From Candidatus Tepidiaquacellales bacterium UBA2330 (GTDB lineage: Bacteria; Bacteroidota; Ignavibacteria; Tepidaquicellales; Tepidaquicellaceae), in NCBI GenBank assembly GCA_002344965.1, contig DDUU01000021.1, forward strand, positions 1 to 64,000: a stretch of DNA of 64,000 nucleotides, written 5' to 3'. Both the position numbers and the translations under genes were made by a program. Of this stretch, positions 25,037-33,788 are shown in pieces. The notes under the pieces were generated by a model. That model saw only the letters and a program-made list of their open reading frames with translations, searched no databases and was not told the origin of the DNA. Numbering within the stretch: position 1 is the first letter of the stretch; every line of letters starts with the position of its first letter.

Positions 25037-26116
25037 TTGAAGAAAACAGCTTTTTACAATATTCACAAAAGTCTCGGAGGTAAGTTAGTTGAGTTTGCGG
25101 GATTTGAAATGCCTGTTCAGTATGAAGGCATTATCGCCGAACATAAAGCAGTCCGCGAATCGGCGGGAATTTTTGACGTGTCTCATATGGGTGAAGTCGA
25201 AGTGAGAGGAAAAGACGCGTTTGATTTTGTGCAGAGGATCACGACCAATGATGTTTCGAAACTTGAGAAAGGCGATGTGCAATATTCGGCAATGTGTCTG
25301 AAAGACGGCGGGATAGTCGATGATTTGCTGGTTTATAATTTCGGCGGACATTATATGCTTGTGATAAACGCCTCGAATATTGATAAGGATATAAAATGGA
25401 TGGAAGAAAATCTTTCAGGCGATGTAACTTTAAAAAACATTTCCGATGAAACTTCTCTGCTCGCTGTTCAGGGAAAAAACTCTATAAACATACTTCAAAA
25501 GCTGACAGACATTGATCTTTCCCAAATGGAATACTATAAATTCGCCGAAGGCAAAATAGCCGGTCAGGACGCAGTGATCTCACACACAGGTTATACAGGA
25601 GAGAAAATTTGTTTTGAAATATATTCATCATCAGACGTTGAAAAATCTGAAGCTCTCTGGAATGCAATTATGGAAGCTGGAAAGGAATACAATTTAAAAC
25701 CTGCGGGACTCGGAGCGAGAGATACTCTCAGACTTGAATATGCTTTCAGACTTTACGGCAATGATATGGATGAATCGAACAATACAATTGAAGCCGGACT
25801 CGGATGGATCACTAAAACAGACAAAGGTGATTTCAACGGAAAGGAAGCGATATTAAAAGCTAAAGAAAATCCCGAAAGGAAATTAGTGGGATTCGTAGTG
25901 GAAGACAGAATGCCGGCGAGACACGGACAGGAAGTTTTTTCCGGAGATGAAAAGATCGGAATAGTAACAAGCGGCAGTCTTTCTCCTATGCTTAATAAAA
26001 ATATCGGCATGGCTTACATTAAAAAAGGATTTAACAAAACCGGAACTCCGGTGGAAATTTCAGTAAGAGATAAAAGAATCAAAGCAACCATTACCAAGAC
26101 ACCGTTCTTACAGTGA
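25037..26116 (+). CDS. gcvT: Glycine cleavage system T protein (aminomethyltransferase)
   Basis: 359 aa, full length, TTG start. Begins KKTAFYNIHKSLGGKLVEF with the conserved FAGFEMPVQY, then GIFDVSHMGEVEV with the catalytic-region Asp, the folate-binding-domain segment HTGYTGEKICFEI, GLGARDTLRLEYAFRLYGNDM and a C-terminal barrel (KIGIVTSGSLSPMLNKNIG). It transfers the methylene group from the aminomethyl-lipoyl H protein to tetrahydrofolate. gcvH and gcvP are not in the window. Confidence 0.96.
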   Translation: MKKTAFYNIHKSLGGKLVEFAGFEMPVQYEGIIAEHKAVRESAGIFDVSHMGEVEVRGKDAFDFVQRITTNDVSKLEKGDVQYSAMCLKDGGIVDDLLVYNFGGHYMLVINASNIDKDIKWMEENLSGDVTLKNISDETSLLAVQGKNSINILQKLTDIDLSQMEYYKFAEGKIAGQDAVISHTGYTGEKICFEIYSSSDVEKSEALWNAIMEAGKEYNLKPAGLGARDTLRLEYAFRLYGNDMDESNNTIEAGLGWITKTDKGDFNGKEAILKAKENPERKLVGFVVEDRMPARHGQEVFSGDEKIGIVTSGSLSPMLNKNIGMAYIKKGFNKTGTPVEISVRDKRIKATITKTPFLQ

Positions 26117-26177
26117 AAATGTTTAGACCGGATAAAATTAATTAAAGAGCACACAGAAAGGGTTACATAACAGTAAA

Positions 26178-27002
26178 ATGAAAAGTATAAATATTCTATT
26201 AACGCAGTCGTTCATACAGGATGATCTCATTCTGAAAGACAAGAACGTTATAATATTAGACGTGCTGCGCGCAACCACTACAATGACCATAGCGCTTGCA
26301 AACGGAGCAAAGGAAATAGTCCCGACAGAAAGCATTGCAACGGCAGTGCGGGTTGCAAAAGGTTCTAAGAATTCAATGCTGTGCGGAGAGAGAAACGGAA
26401 AAGTCGTGGACGGATTTAAGCTGGGAAATTCACCGGCGGAATATACTCCTGAAGTAATAAAGGATCACTCTCTGATTTTCAGTACGACAAACGGAACGCT
26501 TGCCATCATCAAGTCAAAGTTTGCTAAGAACTGCGTGCTTGCGAGTTTTCTTAATATATCCGCAGTAGTGGATTATGTTAATTCGATAGACGAGGATTTT
26601 ACAATAATATGCGCAGGCAAGCTGAATGAGTTTTGTCTTGAAGACGCAGTGTGCGCGGGAATGTTACTCAGCAAACTCAGCGAAGGTAGGAATCTGGAAA
26701 TGAAGGATTCTGAGATCGCAGCGTTAAACTTGTGCAATGATCTTGCAATGCTGCTCAATGTACCTTCCGAAGAAAAGATTCTGAGAATGTTTAATATGTC
26801 AGAGCACGGAAAGTATCTTACTTCTATAGGATTCGGAACTGATCTGGAAATTGCAGCTAAAATAGATTCATATCCTTTTATTCCGTTATTCAGAAACGGT
26901 GTGGTAAAGTTCAAAGAAATGTTTGAAGGCGAAAACACCCAGAAGTCAAAAATGAAACGCGTTAACATAGGTCCGAAGAAAGAGGAAGTAAAAGAAAAAT
27001 AG
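26178..27002 (+). CDS. comB: ComB-type 2-phosphosulfolactate phosphatase family protein
   Basis: 274 aa. Shows the ComB pattern: VIILDVLRATTTMTIAL, LCGERNGKVVDGFKLGNSP, FSTTNGTLAI and CAGKLNEFCLEDAVCAG. ComB hydrolyses 2-phosphosulfolactate in coenzyme M biosynthesis in archaea. Homologues are common in bacteria without that pathway and their substrate is then uncertain. No other sulfolactate or coenzyme M gene is near; it sits in a run with gcvT and ftsK. Confidence 0.9.
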   Translation: MKSINILLTQSFIQDDLILKDKNVIILDVLRATTTMTIALANGAKEIVPTESIATAVRVAKGSKNSMLCGERNGKVVDGFKLGNSPAEYTPEVIKDHSLIFSTTNGTLAIIKSKFAKNCVLASFLNISAVVDYVNSIDEDFTIICAGKLNEFCLEDAVCAGMLLSKLSEGRNLEMKDSEIAALNLCNDLAMLLNVPSEEKILRMFNMSEHGKYLTSIGFGTDLEIAAKIDSYPFIPLFRNGVVKFKEMFEGENTQKSKMKRVNIGPKKEEVKEK

Positions 27003-27035
27003 GCGAGTAAAAATTTTCTAATTTAATTTTTAGAA

Positions 27036-29582
27036 ATGAAACAAAGCAAAAAATCCCGCTTACCTAAGAAGACAGCCGTAACCAAAACGGCAAACGGCAG
27101 ATCTTCAAAAGAAGATATAACAATTTCCGAAGATTTTAAGAAACAGCTTTTAGGTTTTCTAATTTCAATTTTCGGATTAATGATATGCCTGTCCGTACTT
27201 TCATATTCCGATAAAGACCAGGCGACTCTGGAGCGTCTCAGCTTTTTAAGCATTTTCAAAAAAGAATCCTATTCGGCTGCGTTTGTTACATACAACTGGC
27301 TCGGAATAGCCGGCGTGTATCTGTCTGATTTTCTTGTCAATAATTTCTTCGGATACTTCTCACTGATTATTTCAATAATATTTCTTGCATTCGGCGTTAC
27401 GCTGATCGCAAAAAAACCATTGGGCAGAACAGTTCAGTTCAGCATATATGCGTCACTTCTGATGATGATGACTGCATCAATGTTTGCACTGCTGAGGATA
27501 TTTTCCGGACCGGATTTTATTTCACAGAAACTTAGCGGTACTACCGGAGATTATTTCGCATCAATATTTTATCACACGCTGGGCAGCGTAGGCGCGGCGG
27601 TATTCTTTTCCGTCTCGATAATTCTGCTTTCATTCCTTCTGATTGACGGAAATATCATTAAAACAATGGTGAGGTTTAAATTATTCTTTGAAGGTGTTAT
27701 AGAAAAATTTAAAAAGGAAAAAACCGATCTTGTAACACAGAAGGAAATAAAGAATAAAGCGGTAATTCCCGATGACGTACCGGCTGAAGACAGCGAACTT
27801 GAAGAGGCGTTAAAGAAAGAACGGGAGAGGATTCTTAAAAATAAATATTTAAAGAAAGAAGATATCAATGCGGCGGGCGAGTCCGGGCTTATTAAAGAAA
27901 CGGAGATCAACAGACCGAAACAGGATGATCCTTCACAGATCGTTATCAAAACAAGAAAGCTGAAACCTGATGCGGCTGAACCTGTGCTAGTAACAGCACC
28001 TGTTATAAAGTCAAATGCTGATGAGCTGGATGTAAATCCCGAGAATTCAAATGAAGTGGAAAGTCTGCAAAGCAAGAAAGAAGAGGATTTTAAAGAAGAG
28101 AAACTTGAGAATTATAAATATCCGGTAATTGAAATTTTACAGGAGCCGACCAGGGAAGAGTTTGACGTGATACCGAATGAAGAGCTAACTGAAAACGGCA
28201 GACTGCTTCAGGCGAAACTTCTGAAGTTCGGAATTGAAGTGGAAAAAGTTTTTGCAACACCGGGTCCGGTGGTTACTCTTTATGAACTTGTTCCGGCAGC
28301 CGATGTAAAGCTCTCGAAGATCGAATCGCTTCAGGATGACATTGCGCTTGCGATGAAAGCCAAAGGAATAAGGATGATAATACCTATTCCCGGAAAAGGA
28401 ACGGTAGGCGTGGAGATACCGAACAGGAAAGCTCAGCTGGTGAGAATCAGAAGTTTATTCACTTCGCAGAAATTTAATGACAGCAACAAACATTTACCGG
28501 TTGCATTCGGAAAGACGATTGACGGTGAAGTATTCATAGACGACCTTGCAAAGATGCCGCATCTTCTGATAGCGGGAGCGACAGGTTCCGGTAAAAGCGT
28601 CGGCATAAATACTATAATCGCCAGTCTGCTTTATAAGCTGCATCCTTCCGATCTTAAATTTGTAATGATAGATCCGAAAAAAATCGAGCTGAGTCTTTAT
28701 TCAAAACTCAAAAGACATTTCCTGGCAACATCAGGAGACATAAACGAAAGCATAGTTACAAGTCCTTCAAACGCCGTATCGGTTCTGAAAAGCGTAGAGT
28801 GCGAAATGGAAAACAGATACGACAAACTTGCAAACGCGGGAGTAAGAAATATTGAAGCGTATAATGAAAAATACAGACAGGGAAATCTTAAAGACAATGA
28901 TGTGATACGTCACAAGAAAATGCCTTACATAGTTGTGATCATTGACGAGCTTGCTGATCTGATGATTACTGCGAAGAGGGAAATTGAAGAACCGATAGCG
29001 CGGATCGCGCAGATGGCGAGAGCCGTAGGAATTCATTTGATAGTTGCGACACAGAGACCGTCGGTAGATGTCATCACCGGCGTGATCAAGGCGAACTTCC
29101 CCGTAAGGATCGCTTATCAGGTTGCATCAAAGATAGACTCAAGAACAATTTTAGATATGGGCGGAGCTGATCAGCTTTTGAGAAACGGGGATATGCTTTA
29201 TCTTTCATCCGCTTCATCAAAACCTATCAGAATTCAGAATGCTTACATCACAACTGAAGAGTGTGAAAAGGTTGCTGAGTTTATCGAAGAGCAGGACGGA
29301 TTTTCAAAACCATATCTGCTGCCTTCTATTATTGAAAAGAAAAGTATTACATACGGCAGCGAAGAGGACAGAGATGAACTCTTCGGAGAAGCCGCGAAAT
29401 TAATATTTAAACTTCAGCAGTGCTCGGCTTCTACTTTACAAAGAAGACTTAAGCTGGGTTATGCGAGAGCTGCAAGGATCGTGGATCAGCTTGAGGAAGC
29501 GGGCATAGTGGGACCAAAGAACGGTTCGAATGCGCGAGATGTGCTTATCACGAGTGAAGAGGATCTGATGGAATATCTTTAG
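27036..29582 (+). CDS. ftsK: DNA translocase FtsK/SpoIIIE
   Basis: 848 aa. The N-terminal membrane part (about residues 35-205) has four hydrophobic segments. A charged linker (210-360) leads to the alpha/beta/gamma motor: FGIEVEKVFATPGPVVTLYEL, Walker A GATGSGKSVGIN, Walker B VVIIDELADLM, and RPSVDVITG. The C-terminal gamma winged helix (LQRRLKLGYARAARIVDQLE) reads orienting sequences. It pumps chromosomal DNA at the septum and acts with XerCD at dif. Confidence 0.96.
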   Translation: MKQSKKSRLPKKTAVTKTANGRSSKEDITISEDFKKQLLGFLISIFGLMICLSVLSYSDKDQATLERLSFLSIFKKESYSAAFVTYNWLGIAGVYLSDFLVNNFFGYFSLIISIIFLAFGVTLIAKKPLGRTVQFSIYASLLMMMTASMFALLRIFSGPDFISQKLSGTTGDYFASIFYHTLGSVGAAVFFSVSIILLSFLLIDGNIIKTMVRFKLFFEGVIEKFKKEKTDLVTQKEIKNKAVIPDDVPAEDSELEEALKKERERILKNKYLKKEDINAAGESGLIKETEINRPKQDDPSQIVIKTRKLKPDAAEPVLVTAPVIKSNADELDVNPENSNEVESLQSKKEEDFKEEKLENYKYPVIEILQEPTREEFDVIPNEELTENGRLLQAKLLKFGIEVEKVFATPGPVVTLYELVPAADVKLSKIESLQDDIALAMKAKGIRMIIPIPGKGTVGVEIPNRKAQLVRIRSLFTSQKFNDSNKHLPVAFGKTIDGEVFIDDLAKMPHLLIAGATGSGKSVGINTIIASLLYKLHPSDLKFVMIDPKKIELSLYSKLKRHFLATSGDINESIVTSPSNAVSVLKSVECEMENRYDKLANAGVRNIEAYNEKYRQGNLKDNDVIRHKKMPYIVVIIDELADLMITAKREIEEPIARIAQMARAVGIHLIVATQRPSVDVITGVIKANFPVRIAYQVASKIDSRTILDMGGADQLLRNGDMLYLSSASSKPIRIQNAYITTEECEKVAEFIEEQDGFSKPYLLPSIIEKKSITYGSEEDRDELFGEAAKLIFKLQQCSASTLQRRLKLGYARAARIVDQLEEAGIVGPKNGSNARDVLITSEEDLMEYL

Positions 29583-29628
29583 TATCTTTTGATTTGTTAT
29601 CAATCCAAATCGGAGGATTGGGAACGAG

Positions 29629-30210
29629 GTGTTAAATAAAAAATTCATGTCTCACATTCTTATCACGGGCGGAACGGGAATGCTGAGCGGTGCAGTAATA
29701 AAATTCCTTTCGAAGTATGAAACTGTCTCCGTCATCGCAAGACACCAATCATCTTTTAAAAAAATATCCGCAGCTTCGGATTTTCCTCACAGATTAAATC
29801 CCATAATACTCGATTACTCGGATACAGATCTTTTAACGGAGAAAATAAATTCAGCAATAATTTCTAAAGGACAAATTAAAACTGCTGTATGCTGGATACA
29901 TTCGTTTGCTGAAAATTCGAATAATATAATCGGAGAGATATTGAACACAAAAGAGATCTGTTCTGATTATTTTCACATACTCGGAAGCGCTTATTATGAT
30001 CCTGAAAACATTTCCCGTGACATTGAAGCGGCGTTTTCAAAATTCAGATATGTAAATTATAAAAAGATCATACTCGGATTTAAAATTGAAAACGGAAATT
30101 CAAGATGGCTGACGGATGAAGAGATCAGTGATGGTGTTGTCGAAGCGGTTGATGCCGGATTGGATGAGTATAGGATCGGGATCACGCAGCCGTGGGAAAG
30201 CAAGCCGTAA
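29629..30210 (+). CDS. Short-chain dehydrogenase-like Rossmann protein
   Basis: 193 aa. The N-terminal nucleotide-binding motif is HILITGGTGMLSGAV, followed by VSVIARHQSSFKK. The rest is shorter than a normal SDR and lacks a clear YxxxK, so it may be a degenerate or atypical member. The start is given at GTG 29629, which has GGAGG 12 bases upstream. An ATG at 29647 (MSHILITGG) is an equally plausible start. It is the last gene of the fsa-ftsK plus-strand run. Confidence 0.8.
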   Translation: MLNKKFMSHILITGGTGMLSGAVIKFLSKYETVSVIARHQSSFKKISAASDFPHRLNPIILDYSDTDLLTEKINSAIISKGQIKTAVCWIHSFAENSNNIIGEILNTKEICSDYFHILGSAYYDPENISRDIEAAFSKFRYVNYKKIILGFKIENGNSRWLTDEEISDGVVEAVDAGLDEYRIGITQPWESKP

Positions 30211-30283
30211 GGATAATGACGGAGGGTTTGTGTTAAGGAATAATCGCCTGAAACATCTTGAACTCTTTTTATATAATGAAAAA

Positions 30284-30315
30284 AAACTGCCGGTCAAATT
30301 CTTAACCGGCAGTTT
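30284..30315. terminator. Bidirectional terminator between convergent genes
   Basis: aaactgccggt and accggcagttt form a perfect 11-bp stem with a 10-base loop, flanked by A-rich sequence on the left. It lies between the convergent SDR (+) and subtilase (-) genes and could terminate both. Confidence 0.75.
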
Positions 30316-30346
30316 GTTAAACTAAACTTACTTTACTTTTATAAAG

Positions 30347-33280
30347 TTATTTTACGAGAAGCATTTTCTTAGTCTCCGTAAATCCGTCAGTCTGCAGTTT
30401 ATAAAAATATACACCGCTGTTTAATGAAGCAGCGTTGAAGTCCACTTCATAAGTTCCTGACTGCAATACTGTATTCACTAAGTTTGAGACTTCTTTTCCG
30501 AGTGCGTCATAGATTTTCAGACTTGTAAATCCTGATCTTGCCAATCCGAAACTAATCTTCGTAGAGGGATTGAAAGGATTAGGATAATTCTGTGACAGCG
30601 AATATCTCTCAGGAATTTCAGAACTGTAATTTGATATGCCCAGCACAGTATTGTATTTCAATCTGGCTGCAACGGTATTTGCCTGAAGGTCAGCAAGATT
30701 TGTTCCGGCTACGAGAGCGTATGTAACTGTAATTTCTGAATTTGCTCCGATAGTATAAGGACCGCTTCCCACTACGTGCGCAACATCTCTTCCGTTAGTT
30801 CCGCCTGCATCCTGTCTTCCGATGCCTGAGGACATTGACTGAAATTTTTCCGCGTCTGTAAATCCGTCATATATATTCCAAGGATTGCCTGCAATATTCT
30901 GTTCATTGTCGATCGCCCAGTATCCCGGATTATTCGCTGAGAGTAAAGCGATGCCTACGTATGTGCCGGGATTGTTATCAGTTCTCCATATATAACCGAG
31001 CTGATTAGCCGCGTCCCAGCTTGCGCGGTTCAATCCGCCGCTTGCGCCGATATCCCAGTCCGCAAAAAGTCCTGCGTAAAAATTAGTAACAGGCGTGGCT
31101 GTTGTATTTTTAATTTTATATTTCATAATAACATAATCTTCGTCTGCAGCAGCAATAAAAGAATAACTGCTGAATACAACTTCAATTCCGATTCTGTTTA
31201 CTCCCGCCGCTGCATCGCTATAAACTGCGTTACCGTCCTGATTTGAAATTATACCCGGCTCTGTAATCTGAAAAGGAATTATGCTTGTAAAATCCTGACT
31301 TTGAACCGCCTGATCTCCTGACCTTACGCAGTCGGAAACTTTTGTGGAAGATACTGCGCAGATAAGTCCTCCTTCAAATAATAAATTGCTTCCGTTGTCA
31401 TATTTAAATCCGTCTCCCTGTGTGTTGTTAGAATAATCATTGAATCCGAAATTACCGCGGCTGTTTATGGTTGTAGTAATTTTATTCAGGTTCATATTAA
31501 AATAACTCGGATTCACCACTACTGTAAAATATTCAAAGTCAGTATATGCACCGTCAGTATAAGTAATTTTAAAATCAACTTTGCTGTTAGCCGTAGCGTT
31601 TGAATTAATTCTTACTCTGTAAGGATTTGCTCCGTTATTTACATTGTTTAATGTCTGTATCGCGCCGAGAGTTGAACTGCCTGAAAGTAAAGTAACGTTG
31701 ACATTTGTAGTTGTGATCTCAGCAGTAACGTTTGAAGTCGGATCAAGATAATTTACAAAATTTCCTACGATGCTCATCGTATCATTCGGCTGCGGCACAT
31801 TATTATTGCCGTCAGTAACAGTAAAAGAATTTAATCTCACTGCCGGCGAATTTACCGTCAGCGCTCTGTGCATGTTTACTCTGCCTTTTCCGAGTCTGTC
31901 AATGTAACCTGGATTTTGTGCGTTTATATTATCGCTTGTTACTCTGACTTTTTCTCCGACCTGTAAAGCCGTATAAGCCGGGAATTGTGATTTGACAATT
32001 CCGGCAACGCCTGCAGCTATCGGAGAAGCCATTGATGTTCCGTCAAAAGTAGCGTATGAATTATTATACACCGTACTGAAGATACTTGATCCGGGAGCAC
32101 ATGCGTCAATAGTAACGCCATGATTTGAAAATGAAGATCTGACGTCATTTGAATTTGTGGATGCAATATTCAGAACATATTTATATCCAGCGGGATAAAA
32201 AGTAGCGCTTGAAGAATTATTACCTGCGGCGCATACAACGAGTGAATTTTTGTTTATAGTTGCGTAGGTAATTACGTCCTGTTCGAACTGACCGCCGCCG
32301 CCGCCCCCCCATGAGCAGTTGATAACAGCGCAGCCTTTGTCTGCTGCATATTTAATTCCTTCATATCCTCTGATTATCAGTCCTGTTCCGCCCGGACCTC
32401 TTGTATCATTATCAGCGGAAGTTTTTATTCCCATTAATTTGCAGTTAAATCCCGGACCGGCGACACCGACTCCGTTATTTGTTACTGCTGAAGCGTCGCC
32501 TGAAACGTGCGAGCCGTGATTGTTATTAGCTCCCATTATCATAGGATCATTGTCACCTACTACATTAATATAGTCTGCTCCTGCAAAATCCCATCCTCTG
32601 AAATTATCAACAAATCCGTCACCGTCGTCATCTATTCCGTTTATAGGATCCGCATAATTATTTTTTACATTCGCGGCAAGATCAGGATGGTCCCAGTCTA
32701 TTCCGGAATCTACTATACCGATCACTACGTTAGTATCTCCGCGCTGAATGTCCCAGGCAGCCGGAGCGCTGATTCTGTTTATGAAATACTGCTGACCAAG
32801 CGAAGGATCGTTTGGAGTAAACTGAGCTGAATAAACCTGCTGAATATATTTCGGCTGTGCGTATTCCACTTCGCCTGTATTATAAATTTCATTTACAGCG
32901 TCCTCAAGACTTACGCCGTTACCGAAATTAAATATATATATCAGCGAGAGATCAGCATATTTCTCGCCTGATGCGGCTGCATCAGTCAATGGTTTTACCG
33001 CATCGGCAAACATCTTGGTAACGCCGGCAGAGCCGAGTCTTTCAAGAGCGTTATTGATTTTAATGTTGTCAATATTTGCAATGCCTGATAAATTTCTGTT
33101 TGATTCTTTCAGCTTGAAAATTACGGTGTTTGGAAAATAATCAATCGCCGTAAGATCAGGATCAAGTTTGAAATAATTATTTGAGCCTTTATTATCCTCA
33201 TAATTTCTGAAAGAAAAAAATACGGATGAGAATAAAAAAAGCAGAAGGAAATAATTTGTAACTCTGATTTTTTGTTTCAT
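30347..33280 (-). CDS. Secreted subtilisin-like (S8) protease with T9SS sorting domain
   Basis: 977 aa. A hydrophobic N-terminal signal (FLLLFLFSSVFFS) is followed by a propeptide (about residues 35-155) and an S8 catalytic domain. Catalytic Asp is in GIVDSGIDWDHPDL, His in NNHGSHVSGDAS, oxyanion Asn in VVCAAGNNSS, and Ser in DGTSMASPIAAGVAG. A long beta-rich region follows, and then a T9SS C-terminal sorting domain (SLSQNYPNPFNPSTKI to TKKMLLVK). It should be exported by Sec, cross the outer membrane by T9SS and act at or outside the surface. It lies at the end of a minus-strand run with ndk and the PBP1A gene. Confidence 0.95.
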   Translation of the reverse strand: MKQKIRVTNYFLLLFLFSSVFFSFRNYEDNKGSNNYFKLDPDLTAIDYFPNTVIFKLKESNRNLSGIANIDNIKINNALERLGSAGVTKMFADAVKPLTDAAASGEKYADLSLIYIFNFGNGVSLEDAVNEIYNTGEVEYAQPKYIQQVYSAQFTPNDPSLGQQYFINRISAPAAWDIQRGDTNVVIGIVDSGIDWDHPDLAANVKNNYADPINGIDDDGDGFVDNFRGWDFAGADYINVVGDNDPMIMGANNNHGSHVSGDASAVTNNGVGVAGPGFNCKLMGIKTSADNDTRGPGGTGLIIRGYEGIKYAADKGCAVINCSWGGGGGGQFEQDVITYATINKNSLVVCAAGNNSSSATFYPAGYKYVLNIASTNSNDVRSSFSNHGVTIDACAPGSSIFSTVYNNSYATFDGTSMASPIAAGVAGIVKSQFPAYTALQVGEKVRVTSDNINAQNPGYIDRLGKGRVNMHRALTVNSPAVRLNSFTVTDGNNNVPQPNDTMSIVGNFVNYLDPTSNVTAEITTTNVNVTLLSGSSTLGAIQTLNNVNNGANPYRVRINSNATANSKVDFKITYTDGAYTDFEYFTVVVNPSYFNMNLNKITTTINSRGNFGFNDYSNNTQGDGFKYDNGSNLLFEGGLICAVSSTKVSDCVRSGDQAVQSQDFTSIIPFQITEPGIISNQDGNAVYSDAAAGVNRIGIEVVFSSYSFIAAADEDYVIMKYKIKNTTATPVTNFYAGLFADWDIGASGGLNRASWDAANQLGYIWRTDNNPGTYVGIALLSANNPGYWAIDNEQNIAGNPWNIYDGFTDAEKFQSMSSGIGRQDAGGTNGRDVAHVVGSGPYTIGANSEITVTYALVAGTNLADLQANTVAARLKYNTVLGISNYSSEIPERYSLSQNYPNPFNPSTKISFGLARSGFTSLKIYDALGKEVSNLVNTVLQSGTYEVDFNAASLNSGVYFYKLQTDGFTETKKMLLVK

Positions 33281-33317
33281 AAGTTTGTTTTAATATTAAA
33301 TAAATTGTGTTTAAATT

Positions 33318-33752
33318 TTATATTAGTTCTTTATCAGTAAAAAAGAATCCGGTTTCAATTTTTCCGTTCTCTTCAGAATCTGAGCCGTGCACTGCATTTT
33401 CAGATTTCGAATCTGCGAAGATCTTTCTGATGGTTCCTTCTTCGGCTTCAGCCGGATCGGTAGCTCCTATGAGTTTTCTGTAATCCGCCACTGCATTTTC
33501 TTTTTCAAGTGCTATAACAACTACGGGTCCTGAGGTCATGAATGAAACGAGTTCGCCGTAAAACGGTCTTTCTTTATGAACTTCATAGAATTTACGGGCA
33601 GCTGATTCATCAAGTCTGATCATTTTCATTCCGCGGATATTAAATCCTGCATCAAGTATTTTCTGTATTATTCCGCCCTGAACTTTTTTCTTTACAGCAT
33701 CGGGCTTAATGATGCAAAGTGTCCTTTGTAACGAGTGTAACGAGTCTGACAA
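33318..33752 (-). CDS. ndk: Nucleoside diphosphate kinase
   Basis: 144 aa, the usual size. TLCIIKPDAVKKK at the N-terminus, GMKMIRLDE, FYGELVSFMTSGPVV, the IGATDPAEAEEGTIRK segment, and the phosphorylated-histidine motif NAVHGSDS. It transfers the gamma-phosphate from ATP to other NDPs through a phospho-His intermediate in the cytoplasm. It lies 36 bases downstream of the PBP1A gene. Confidence 0.97.
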   Translation of the reverse strand: MSDSLHSLQRTLCIIKPDAVKKKVQGGIIQKILDAGFNIRGMKMIRLDESAARKFYEVHKERPFYGELVSFMTSGPVVVIALEKENAVADYRKLIGATDPAEAEEGTIRKIFADSKSENAVHGSDSEENGKIETGFFFTDKELI

Positions 33753-33788
33753 ATTGGGTTTTCCTTTCTTATTTATTTTTAATAAAAA